DNA of 64,000 nucleotides from Siphonodentalium dalli. Taxonomy: Eukaryota; Mollusca; Scaphopoda; Gadilida; Siphonodentaliidae. Made by a program: the position numbers and the translations under genes. The notes beneath the pieces are model-generated. The model did not search any database and was not told the DNA's origin. It was given only the letters and a program-made list of their open reading frames with translations. Positions 53,423-64,000 of this stretch are shown here, in pieces; positions within the stretch are counted from its first letter, which is position 1; every line of letters starts with the position of its first letter. The DNA lies in contig CP136064.1 of NCBI GenBank assembly GCA_032622095.1, positions 182,694,209 to 182,758,208 of the forward strand, read 5' to 3'.

Positions 53423-53714
53423 TATAATTATTTAGCTTTTTGATGATTTATTCCCATAAAAGGGTATTCTTATTTATTTTTCAGAAAATGACCGATAATT
53501 TCAGACTAGCATACGCAGCACATTAATTTCCAAACTCTTAGCTACGATAACGTGATCGATATAAATAACCGCATGGGTTCAGAAGTAATTCGGCTGAACT
53601 TTGAAAAGCACGCCCAATTATTCTGCTGACCGCTTTTAGTGCTTTTGTCCAAAAAATGTCAACTTATTTCTGGTGTGAAATTTCCAACTGTTGGAAAGTT
53701 TGACCAACGTTTGG

Positions 53715-54041
53715 GATGAGCTGCTTAGTATATTGCAGAGGAGACACAAGGATCCAACAGCACAGTGTGGAACAATGGGTCATTGGCAAAGTGGTCATGA
53801 ATTGAAAGTCTGAGTTAGATAAGTATAATGCATTTATTAAATTTACAATACAGTTGATGACATGTGGTAGATGAAAGAAATATTTATATAAACGACCATC
53901 GTAGGGTGTCATTGCAGGGTGTCATGGAGACACATAAGTTGAACAACATGTATAGATACCTGAACATTAGAACATGAGCATACATGTACATAACAAATTC
54001 CGTTGCCCGGTATCTTCGACTAAGTATACGTGGAAAACTAT
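53715..54041 (+). repeat. ~330-bp repeat, inverted at 59761-60100
   Basis: Matches 59761-60100 in opposite orientation with few differences (blocks GGATCCAACAGCACAGTGTG, TTTACAATACAGTTGATGAC, CGACCATCGTAGGGTGTCAT, CCGTTGCCCGGTATCTTCGA). The copies lie 5.7 kb apart. No ORF. Confidence 0.88.
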
Positions 54042-54145
54042 ACACGTGTATCGGTAATGATCTTGGAGCGTTGATTGACTAAGAAGAGAAATATGTTCGA
54101 CGATAAATGTATCGCCATTGTCTGAACAGGGACCACCAACTGAGT

Positions 54146-55079
54146 TAGTCCAAGTCTTCTCGTACTAAAACTAGCTAAGATTTTGGGATGGAGATGCTAG
54201 TGTTTAGTCCGAGTTCCAGGCCCATGCATTTCTATGACACGACTTAGGCGTTAGTGACCCGCTCAAATAAAACCACAATTATATGAAATAAAATATCACA
54301 ATTGCTACAATAAACGGATAGTTTCCGCAGAAGACATGCTATTTGATCTGAACCCACATCGGTTGTGAATTGAAAGCGGTAATTTAATGTGAAAAGAAAC
54401 TTTTGCCGCAGTGTTTACATATTTTTTAAAGTATGCGAACTCAGTTGACCTTGCGAACTGCGTTCGGCATTTTCCGGTGAAAATATTCCCTAGATTTTCA
54501 ATCAACCACGCACGATGAATTCTCCATTGTAATCGTAATTATACGTGACAATAAATAAATAAATAAATACATAGATTAAATACATATTGAAGATATAAAT
54601 GTAATACATTAAATAAATTACGGGAATTATAACCATCTCACAGTTTAAAACAGTGTAAACACAATGACCATTAGAATATCATGGGGGCCGCCATTTTGTT
54701 TGTATCGAAATTCGTCTCGGCCAAAACAAACACCGGACAATGCCGAAGTTCTTCGGAACCTGAGTTCGGCTTTCAGTTAAGTAAACAAACAGAAAAAACA
54801 ACGATGTTTGTGGCAATCAACCGGAATATTCTATGTGTAATTTAACATTAAAGTTAGATTATTATACAGCATTATGACCATAAGATGTCACTCTTTCCGA
54901 TGTATATAGCATCATGTATTGCTTTGTTAGATAAATCGAGTAAAATACACCACAGATTCCCGCCACAGATCCTGGGCGTAACTCGTGTCATAGAAATGCA
55001 TGGGCCTGGAACTCGGACTAAACACTAGCATCTCCATCCCAAAATCTTAGCTAGTTTTAGTACGAGAAGACTTGGACTA
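54146..55079. mobile_element. 934-bp MULE-type element with long TIRs
   Basis: Terminal inverted repeats of ~97 bp, essentially identical (54146-54243, 54982-55079), starting TAGTCCAAGTCTTCTCGTAC. They are flanked by a perfect 9-bp duplication CAACTGAGT (54137-54145, 55080-55088). Long TIRs plus a 9-bp target duplication is the Mutator/MULE pattern. Non-autonomous: no transposase inside. High TIR identity implies recent insertion. The FLYWCH/MULE transposase family represented in this window is a possible mobiliser. Confidence 0.9.
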
Positions 55080-55088
55080 CAACTGAGT

Positions 55089-55860
55089 ATGTTACATCTC
55101 AGGCGATGCATGCTCTGTCTATTCCGGTGAACATCACCGTGTGAATTAAGACCTTGCATGTCTGTTCGATGGTTTTAATCATGACATCTCATCGTGAATA
55201 GCACTGTTTAGAAGTTATTGGTGATTCAGCACAGACAGCATGTTTCCCTGCATCTCATTTGGATCCTGACGACTTGATCGCAGAGTCTCCTCAGTTGGTT
55301 GCATTTGGCGGCAGAATACGAATCATCACAGGGAACTGAAACAATTACAGGCGTATAGTAACAATTATAACCACGTCGTATATAAGTTCTTTGTACATGG
55401 TTAAAATAGAAATAAAAAAGATGTCGTATCTCTTCACTGAACTTTCTTCATAAACTTGGGGCTATAAACTATTATGCGTTGGTAAGCGAGAACAGGTAAG
55501 AGGAGCCTCTGTCACTGGGAAATAGTTTGTTCTATGAATCGGCACAGAAAATGTGGCTATCTTACATTACATCATTTTTATTTGAAACTATCGTTTAAAA
55601 ACACTTTAAGTGAAATGCATGCAATTCCAGAATGGTGTTTTTGTGTCTTATTTGTAATGCGGTTGAAACGTGCATTGAAAAGAAGTTCGATCTAATTTTT
55701 TGTTTGTTGTTGCCAGTGCTGTCGAGAAGATATAGCGCATCTTTAAGTAGAAGGCGTCACGTGACTTGTCTTTGAACATTACGAAAAAGACCTCCTACTT
55801 AAAGCAGAGGCTCGTAATGCTCAGGGTTCACTGAGATCAAACCAAACGGTGTGACTAATT
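55089..55860. other. Unassigned intergenic DNA
   Basis: No convincing coding sequence. An imperfect inverted repeat (CTTTAAGTAGAAGGCGTC at 55741 against CCTCCTACTTAAAGC at 55790) suggests a small hairpin element. Confidence 0.35.
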
Positions 55861-55874
55861 AGTGCCCGGGCTAG

Positions 55875-56360
55875 CCTGGGTAAGCCCGGACACGCCCGGG
55901 TAGCCATGGGCCCGCGGACAGTGTTATGTGATGGCTTATGGTAGTAGGATACAAAATAAGCATATATTATGAAAATTGACTTTCTGTGTCATCTACCGGC
56001 GGATTTATTAACCCATTAAATGCCGATATTGACTAAAAGAACCCGGGAGAGTCTGGGCACAAAGGGACCCGATCAGATTATATATTGATGACTAATGGTA
56101 GTGAGGCACTTACTAAAGGTATACTGTGAAGATTGACTCGCCATCTCTATCACGGCCGGCTTCATTAACCCCTTAAATGACGATATGCACCATAAGAACA
56201 CAGGAGCCCGGGCAGCCCCATGGGCACATGGACACATAATAAATATGATGCCATATGGTAGTGGGATACGTACTAAGTATAGGTTGCGAACGTTTATTTG
56301 CTGTGTCATCCACCGCCGGTTTTATTAACGCTTTAAATTCCGATATTGACTAAATAGTGG
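55875..56360 (+). repeat. ~157-bp tandem repeat, three units
   Basis: Landmark TTAAATGCCGATATTGACTA recurs near 56018, 56175 (diverged) and 56333. Each unit also has ATGGTAGTGRGAYA, GTGTCATCTACCGGC-like and CCCGGGCAGCC-like blocks. Non-coding. Confidence 0.82.
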
Positions 56361-56399
56361 ATTAGATTAGTAACACAATTGTTCACTTTATGACTATTA

Positions 56400-56925
56400 A
56401 ACGTATGAAATTTTGCACATATGTACATATTCACACACACAATTGATATTATGTATGGAACGACGCTGAAATTTTACTTTAACCCCTCTTTTAAAGGATT
56501 TCCCGAATTTAAAGAGCGTTTCATAATTATATAATTTACTAAATTTCGCAATTACTCTTCCCATGGAATATGCAATTAAAAATTAGGCATATACAGTAAG
56601 TATGACTCTGCGAGATATATTGATACATTTTAGGCCAAAATTGGAACCCCCCGTCCATGGTGGCCCTCAAAATGGCAGCCGTAAGCAATGGCCGTAAGTG
56701 GAAAATTTGACATTTTCAGTTTCAGCTTTTTGAAACTGCTTGAGAATTTGACTCTATTTTATGATGTTCATGTTAACTGATCATTGTAGCAATGAAATAT
56801 GTCATTCATGGGGTTCAACCCCCTTGAAATCCCTAAAAATCGATTTTTACAGAATTCAGTATAAAATTTCAAAAAAAAAATCATAAATTGTATCCTAGTT
56901 ACATTTCAACAAGAAATGAGCAGAA
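56400..56925 (+). repeat. Dispersed repeat, longest copy
   Basis: Left part matches 25440-25760 inverted; right part matches 8150-8490 directly. This copy joins both and so defines one family of at least 0.5 kb. Contains GGTGGCCCTCAAAATGGC words. Flanking DNA to about 57600 holds another AAAATGGCGGCCAAA at 57014 but no gene. Confidence 0.65.
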
Positions 56926-57633
56926 CTGCACAATGTAAGTGATGCATACCATTACTTGTGACAATATTAACCCAATGGAATCAAAATTTTCACTTTGGCT
57001 AAAAATGACTGTCAAAATGGCGGCCAAAATATGGAAAAGGTAAATATGGTCCCAGTGTGCCATACAATCGCTTGTAACAAAAAGTTGTTGTTGATGTATA
57101 CAATTGGATATTATGTCGTAAGTACATTGAACACTAACATTTATGATGCATCTTTGTTAAGTGTTACGATTACATTACCAAAATATTGGAATTTTCTCTA
57201 AAAATTCTAACTCACCATGCTTGGACTATTTGGAACTATCTTTGGTATTTATTTATTTAATCTTTCTTAGATGCATCACATTGATGTGTTTTTAGAAAAA
57301 TAAATACTCAAGATGGTTTGCAAATTGTCCAAAAAATTTGATAGAAAAGTTTATATTTTCACATATATTAATTATTTCTCAGGTCTTCTGCAAAGGTAGC
57401 AAATTGTGATTCGCTTGGCTATTAAACATGCTACTCAATCAACTGTCAACTAACTGTTCTATTCTGGTGTCCCTCTCGAGTTTGGTACCGCACTGATCAG
57501 CAAAACTGATAAGCAAACTTGTTCAACTGATCAGTTGCTAATTGTTCACAGACATTCGTTGAGTCAAATGACTTTCAAGTCACTTTTGTCAGCACATATT
57601 CCCTGATAAAGCATGATTACATTTTGAACTTAC

Positions 57634-58035
57634 GTGGTGCCGCTGTCGTTGTTGTTGGGATTTCAACGTCGACGCCGAACATAGCTGATCCACTCTGCAC
57701 GTTCTGTGTTCTCCCTTGAAGACCGTATATGTACATTAAAGGCTCGGCTAACCATGTGGATAGTTTGATTCTCTGCGCTTCGCTCATGTGAGTCATGGCT
57801 CCCTCATTCGTGTCCGGCCCATGGATGAGATCCGCGAATTGTATCTGAGTCCTTCTCTTAGCTGTTTCCATTGGTTCATCGTCTCTCTCGGTCGGGAAGC
57901 CGCCATCCTTTGTGGTGTTTGATGTGTGTTTTTCGTTTGAATTTTCTCTGCGGGATAGCTTTGTACCCCAAATACATCAAGCATTATTATTGAGAAGATC
58001 ACCGAAATGAACGCAGCTTTTGTATACATCTTCAT
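57634..58035 (-). CDS. Possible small secreted protein exon, frameshifted
   Basis: On the minus strand an ATG at 58035 opens MKMYTKAAFISVIFSIIMLD, a good signal-peptide profile, followed by VFGVQSYPAEK. That frame ends at 57793. A different frame is open over the same DNA from about 57960 to 57634. It reads KRRTQIQFADLIHGPD, MSEAQRIKLSTWLAEPLMYI and YGLQGRTQNVQSG, ending at a good donor, CAC/GTAAGT. One gene with an indel after the signal peptide is the simplest reading. KRR and GR sites could suit a peptide precursor, but I recognise no family. A donor-like CAG/GTATGT at ~58146 and acceptor ATAATAG just before the ATG could mark a 5' UTR intron. Could be chance. Confidence 0.35.
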
Positions 58036-59760
58036 CTCTATTATGAGTATACTACATGTATCACCAAATCGTATGGTATTTGGGTGTTAGTCTTTCAAGA
58101 GTATTTAAAGGGTCCATATGCATAAGTATGGCGTGTGTAGACATACCTGTTGTGATCCCCGGGACGTGACAGATGCAAAAAAATAACTATGTTCAATTTG
58201 CTAGCTATGGTGAACTCTCTGGTGGATAACATAGTCATACGCAGGCAGATGAATGATTTTGAAACGACACGACAAAGTGACAGAGGTTTATCGGGTCTTT
58301 TTTAACTGTACGCACAGTCATGAGAGAGCGCTCTTTATTTCAAGATTAAAGTGGGTAATGTCCCTTTAAAATTCCGAACATTTCAAAAATAACAACTTTT
58401 TGGCTGGTCATGATAGATGTTCTATTCAGACCGCTCTATGCGGAATGTCTTTTAATTGCTGACAAATATCATCGCATCTGAAACGAATTGTACATTCAAA
58501 TACAGGCAAAAGTTGCCAGTGTATGAACGTATCCATGAAGCGTATTTGGTAGAACATTGACTAACTTTAGTACCACGAGGTATGTTCGCCTGCTGTAAGT
58601 GTGAATTGTTTGATTTGTTCCTTATTTATAGTGCCCTGTTCCGTTCCGGATAATCTGGCATGTCTGAAGCTAATATGACACCACAAAGACAGTACTTTAT
58701 TTTGGCAGTTATATTGGATTGGGATAGGCTGAAATAATTCGGATAATCCCGGAGAATAAGACATCAGAAAAGGAAATTAGCATTATTGGTCCGTATTGTG
58801 TGGATCATCGGATTAGGATAGGCCGAACTCATTCGGATAACCATTGCGAATCACTGTAGTCTTGACAATTTACCCAAAAATCCTGCTATTACAAGAATAG
58901 GAGAGATCGACACACGAACAAGCCGATTACAGTTTGAATATTATTGCGAATTTAAACATGAGTAACATGCCACGTGTATTGTCGATAATAACCGTACGCT
59001 GTGTATCGAATGATTCGGTGATTACTTTCACGACGGGGATGACATGGGGTATAATCTGATGGATGATTACTTGTACTTACTAATAAACACTTGAACTTGC
59101 ACGACGGGGATGACATGGGGTATAATCTGACGCACGTCGGGTACGTTAAATTCTGCAGGCAATTCGACGTAGAGTGCTGAAAACATGAACATCTTACATA
59201 CCGTACATGCCTCACCGTTTACTTTTGGTTGCTATATAAGTGACATTAAATTTTGTCCGAAATTAGCCTATCTGGCAAGATCTAGTGTAATAATTCCTGG
59301 AATTTCATTGCTATAATAAGCGATACAAGAATATATTTCTATATCCCAAAAGTTTTGCAACAGATTTGAATAAATTCATGAGAATTTTCCATGAAGTTTT
59401 TCCAACTGTGTGAACGTATAGTCTTATATATGGCAACGACAATTGGTCAGACAAATACGCGTATACCGACTACAGTCAAGATTAATATATATATTTGTTT
59501 TAGTTTAACATGTTAAATATGCCCACACGGATTGGACAACGAATGCATATAACATACAAGCTATTACATTTTATGTCAGACTTGTGTCTTATACACACTC
59601 GCACCAGCGCGTAATGTGTACATGGATACACAACGAAACATGCTTCTAACTTCAACCGCCACCAGAAGTGGCATCAACCACCGGGCCTTAAATCTGGTAT
59701 TACGCAAATTATCCTGTAAACGGTATTCAGTTTTCTGACCAACTGATTTGACGGGTAGTT
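58036..59760. other. Unassigned intergenic DNA
   Basis: Contains a 30-bp direct repeat (CGACGGGGATGACATGGGGT) at about 59032 and 59103. No other gene or element recognised. Confidence 0.35.
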
Positions 59761-60100
59761 TAGTTTTCCACGTCTACTTATATAGTCGAAGATACCGGGC
59801 AACGGAATTTGATATGTACATGTATGCTCATGTTCTAATGTTCAGGTATCTATACATGTTGCTCTATGCATTTAACTAATATGCCTCCATGACACCCTCC
59901 AATGACACCCTACGATGGTCGTTTACATAAATGTATCTTTTTATCTACCTCATGTCATCAACTGTATTGTAAATTTAATAAATGCATTGTACTTATCTAA
60001 CTCTGACTTTTAATTCATGACCACTTTGCCAATGACCCATTGTTCCACACTGTGCTGTTGGATCCTTGTGTCTCCTCTGTTATATATCACGCAGCTCATT
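59761..60100 (-). repeat. ~330-bp repeat, inverted partner
   Basis: See 53715-54041. The tandem GACACCCT words near 59890 and 59905 match the GGGTGTCAT pair near 53907. Confidence 0.88.
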
Positions 60101-60409
60101 TCAGGAGATGAGGGCTATATTCACAAATGAAATGTTGATAGATGGTGAAATCGTGTCAGGCATTCTCAAAATGGATTGTCTATAGGGGAAATTTCAAATT
60201 GTCAAATAATGCGGATAGTCTTGTCCTTTGAAAATGTCTCCAAAGTTCAAAGACAAACTTAGAAGAATAATTTAAGAGTGTTTAATCTCCAAAGTTTTCA
60301 AATCAGCATCATTCGACAAGAATAGCCCAAGACGTTGTGAGAGAATGACCTGTCACGCCACAAAAAAACATATTAAGAATGCTAAAGTTACCCCGATAAA
60401 TATATAGAA

Positions 60410-61018
60410 CTAGAAGGTGACCCGACTTCGTCCGGGCTTTGACCTTGAATTGTCCATTTTAAAGGTCAAGGTCAAATGGGGTCACGATTTGATCAGTCCA
60501 AAATACTGCACGGACAAAAGTACCCGACAAACGTGCCCGTCGAAATCCATCCGGTTTTACCCGATTTGACATTGAATTGATCATTTAGAAGGTCAATGTG
60601 AGGTCGGGGTCACGATTTGACCCGTCCAAAACACTCAATGGACAAAAGTAACCCCATGTATCAAATTTCGTTGAAATCCAATCAAAATTGGCGATTTGAC
60701 CTTGAATTGACCCGATTTCAAGGTCAAGGTCACGTCGCACGGGCAAATTAATGAGCCTATGCCACTCCCCGGCCGAAAATAATCGCACATACCAAGTTTC
60801 ATCGAAATCCCGTGATATTCGGGCGTTTGACCTTGAAATTACCAGATTTCAAGGTCAATGTCACGTCGCACGGGCAAATTAATAGGCCTATGCCAGTTCC
60901 CGGCCGAAAATACCCCCACATACCAAGTTTCATCGAAATCGGTTCGGCCGTTTTCGAGTCCATCGCGAACACACAGACATACACACAGACAGACAGATCT
61001 TCCAAAATATATAATAGA
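60410..61018 (-). mobile_element. Solo Helitron-like element
   Basis: 609 bp. Minus strand begins TCTATTATATATTTTGGAAG after an A and ends GGACGAAGTCGGGTCACCTT then CTAG before a T. Internally it has the same repeated GACC/GGTCAAGGTCA segments and CA tract as the units at 35562-39877. A single clean insertion that fixes the unit boundaries of the array. Confidence 0.82.
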
Positions 61019-61246
61019 TGTTCAAGTGTGTGAACTGGTTAACGTTGTCGCACAAGTTGTACCTGACGGCATGGTAAACGAGTGACATAATGTTAACCTG
61101 TTTACCAACTGTGTCGTCCTATGTTTATTTCACACCAAAAGAACTGGCACAGACGAAGCTTCTATATGATTAACCTGAAAAAATACCCGAATGAATAACG
61201 TCTGGTTGAATGGCTATCAATCAGAAATTGCCATCAGGGTTATCTA

Positions 61247-61386
61247 AGAAATGAATGTAGTGGGTGTGTGTTATTGTGGGATACGGCGCTGTGGTCATTT
61301 GGGGCACATTGTGTGAACCGCGAACTGTGCCCCCAACGACCACTGCGCCGTATCGCCCAATAATGCACACCCATTAATTCATTTCT
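61247..61386. mobile_element. TA-flanked hairpin MITE, copy 2
   Basis: 140 bp; ends AGAAATGAATGTAGTGGG / CATTAATTCATTTCT, flanked by TA (61245-61246, 61387-61388). The core GATACGGCGCTGTGGTC pairs with GACCACTGCGCCGTATC. Related to 53298-53422. Confidence 0.82.
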
Positions 61387-61390
61387 TATA

Positions 61391-61549
61391 TAAGGATTAA
61401 CTGTCATGTGGACTGTTTTTATGGAGATGTAACGGTGAGGTAAGTGTACATAACTTGTGTAAAACCCGAAGGGTTTTACATACAAGTTATGACCACTTAC
61501 CTCACCGTTACATCTCCATAAAAATAGTCCACATGACAGTTAATCCTTA
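61391..61549. mobile_element. 159-bp hairpin MITE
   Basis: Arms of ~75 bp starting TAAGGATTAACTGTCATGTG, centre AAACCCGAAGGGTTT, with few mismatches; flanked by TA. Inserted immediately beside the previous hairpin element, and absent from the paralogous segment at 53420. Confidence 0.82.
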
Positions 61550-61914
61550 TATTTATATACATTTAGCGAAGAAGCCACTTTTGTAAATATATTTAAATCG
61601 AAAAGTGTATCGAGACAAGATCAGCCCAAAATACCCAATAGCACCCTTGCCAAAAGTTAATAGGAACAATTTCTCTTCATATTGAAACCCGATGATGTAT
61701 TAAGTCAATCCTGCGCGAGTCCAAATGCGCCCAAAACATTACGCCTTCGTCTTTCCAAACCTAATGACGTATCGATGGTGTTATTAGCTTGGTGTTATGA
61801 GGCGTTGCGCATTCACCGAGAAATAACTGCAACTAGCCACGTGGGCGCCGACCAATCAGAATGCTTGATTTAGTGATGACAACACTTAGTGTGTAAATAT
61901 ATTTATATAACATT

Positions 61915-62120
61915 TTGATTATTTGTTCCCATACAGAGCTGCATGTGTGTATTCTTATTTATTTTCACAAAATCTGCCGATAATTTGAGACTAGCCCACG
62001 CAGCACATAACGACAGTGAAATTTAAGAGTTCAAAGCACTTAACAATGATAACGTGATATATATAAATAACTGGTTTCAGACACAATTCGGCTGCACTTT
62101 GAAAAGCTGATCACTTTAAG
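61915..62120 (+). repeat. Repeat paralogous to 53440-53640
   Basis: Shares TTCTTATTTATTTT, CGATAATTT, AGACTAGC, ACGCAGCACAT, GATAACGTGAT and AATTCGGCTG in order. With the adjoining hairpin element it shows that 53300-53640 and 61245-62120 are copies of a larger repeat. Confidence 0.7.
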
Positions 62121-64000
62121 TGATTATGTCAGATTAGGCCAACAATCTGTGAAGTCGTGTTCGTGTTACGGTCTGTGTGTTATTGGGGTATGAAACGAGT
62201 GACCAAATTGACAGTTGACCTATCACCGAACATGATTTAGTTTAACATAGACGGGCTATATAAATATATGACGTGTCCACTTGATAGATTATGTATTAGG
62301 ACATAATTGGGTAGAGGGAATTACACATAGGAGGTCTCACTCGATCTACAAACGTTTCGGGACCGTTAACAACTCGATAACAAGTGGTTAAGCTACAAGC
62401 AACATGGCTTGGTACATACATGAACAAGTTATGTAGATTTGTTTAGATCATATCCAGCTGACATATACATAACACAAATTTGTAGATATAAACGGCATTA
62501 TATACAAGAGTCGGGAAGGCGATACGTGTTGGCCTCAAGGGTGTGGGGCTGTAAGATCGTGGTTACTCAGCTTGCACATAATCATGCGTCGGCGTCTGTC
62601 AAAATGTTCTGTATTGCTCTATGCTGATGCATCATCCCTCTTGGGTGCCCAACTTGAGAACATTCCCTGTATATATGTGCATAGTTTGGTCAAAACAATT
62701 GTACATCTACCAGCAAGTACATTGGTGATCAGACACGGCCAGTTGGAGAATCACATTCTTTATAGAATTGGATGAGTCCATGCCATGGCAGCCAATATTT
62801 ATTTTATTGTGAAAATTTGTTTTGTCCGAATGAAGTTTATTTAGTTCTTTAATAACTCGCATGGTATTTTGGGGGATCAGCATTTTAAATGATGTATACC
62901 CATAAGGAACCAAGAATTGGATTTGGATACAGACCGTGTTTTATATATTTTTTTTATATGTGTGGACGGGCGAACTTCACAAATCATCCATCTGCAGAAT
63001 AGAGCCCAATAGTTCCCGTATTCTTCAGTTTATTTCCACAATAATTGTGTCGATTTTCAACATAAACTAAATTTGTTATTATAGCAGTAATGATAACAGT
63101 AAATGATAACTCTACTGATTCGCGAGCATTTTGAAATGTTGCGGTAGCGCATTGTTACACGCAATTAAATCGGTCGCACGCGCGCTATAACGTGTACGCT
63201 AACTATTCTGGGCGATACGGACATTTATTTTTTTGTTTCGATAAATCACCGTTGAGCGTAATATGATTATAAAATGCGCTTGTCCAAATCGCCATAGCCC
63301 AGCATATACGGTGTTTTACGCGCAATTTCACTCGTCCCCGATGTTAGTTTCTAGAGGTCAAGGTCACATTAAGATCATGGTCCCATGTGGTTCTTCGTCG
63401 GCTACAGGCCCAGGAATGTAGGTATATAGAAGCCTCCCTGTGACCTGCAGTTTTAACAGGGGCATCCATATTGTGCTCTGCATATTGTCAATAGCGCGTA
63501 CATCGATATATATAACTCGCAAAATTAGCCCTTGAATTCGCCATGATGTCGAGTATCAGAGGTCAAGGTCATCTTAGGGTCAAGGTCATCGAAGCCCCTC
63601 CCCCCCCCCCCCCCATCAACTTGACTGACAGCAAGTCCGGGTGAGGTCCGAAACCTTCCTGGCCCGCGAAGTCAACCCATGGTCGGATGGATTCCGAATC
63701 GTATGTCCCACGCTGCCATCAACGGTGAGCAGCATGCATGTTTTAAAAAAGCCTGCGTTCCGATGTTGACGAGAATTACTGGCTATGCCTGGTTGCACGC
63801 TAATTTCTTTCACGCCATAGGAACTCGTGAAAGCTGTCCGCCTTTCAGGGCAGATTGGTGCGAGATTTATCTGGAGCGAAGGGTAAATCCCACTTAGATG
63901 CGGGTGCTTTCTTCCAAAACGCGATAACTATGCGATGGCATACTGTACGAGGACGTGATGTGTATCTCTGGAAAGGGCACACCCTTGGCTATTTAACTGG
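62121..64000. other. Unassigned intergenic DNA
   Basis: No gene recognised. Contains a C-run (63599-63614) and AGGTCAAGGTCA words near 63357 and 63561 that recall Helitron interiors, without element ends. Confidence 0.35.

Noticed and set aside
62572-62775. Frame with LLYADASSLLG resembling an RT YADD box
   Set aside because: Surrounding residues do not match RT motifs and the second Asp is missing; treated as chance.

Overview
The window is invertebrate animal nuclear DNA. It is AT-rich and intron-rich, with GT/AG introns and a very dense load of transposable elements: LINE fragments, Helitrons, MULE and hAT relics, and hairpin MITEs. The repeat style (AAGGTCA-rich Helitron-like units, repeats carrying AAGATGGCCGCC) resembles marine invertebrates such as molluscs or invertebrate deuterostomes. 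I cannot fix the phylum from sequence alone.

The organising feature is one gene that is easy to miss because its exons are only 44-189 nt long. It encodes a SEC14-like lipid-transfer protein (SEC14L2 type: CRAL-TRIO-N, CRAL-TRIO and GOLD domains), lies on the + strand and runs from 3523 to 49428. I could place twelve coding exons. All have GT/AG boundaries with matching phases, and together they give 406 residues plus a stop, close to the roughly 400 residues of vertebrate SEC14L2. Almost everything else between 3.5 and 49.4 kb is intron filled with mobile DNA.

Layout. 0.4-2.8 kb: a decayed FLYWCH/MULE transposase gene split by an 871-bp hAT-like MITE with an 8-bp target duplication. 3.4-16.6 kb: SEC14L exons 1-5, with introns holding several TIR elements. 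16.6-33.2 kb (intron 5): a 14.5-kb foldback-like insertion with long inverted ends built partly of 82-bp tandem repeats. It carries LINE remnants and a recent 5.6-kb tandem duplication. 33.2-41.2 kb: exons 6-8. Exon 7 is followed by a 51-bp array that repeats its own 3' end and splice donor ten times. Intron 7 also holds a head-to-tail Helitron concatemer. 41.3-44.1 kb (intron 8): a 5'-truncated LINE between 320-bp direct repeats. 44.2-49.4 kb: exons 9-12, with a 200-bp palindrome starting 10 nt inside intron 10 and a poly-G tandem array in intron 11. 49.4-64 kb: a Helitron, a second MULE transposase remnant, a MULE-type long-TIR element with a 9-bp target duplication, minisatellites, TA-flanked hairpin MITEs and one uncertain minus-strand small secreted-protein exon.

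Functionally there is one host gene, and the mobile elements are mostly non-autonomous or broken. The points of most interest are where mobile or repeat DNA touches gene structure (amplified splice donor, palindrome beside a donor), the large foldback insertion with a paralogous empty site, and the Helitron concatemer carrying many AGGTCA-type half-sites. No RNA genes or CRISPR arrays were recognised.
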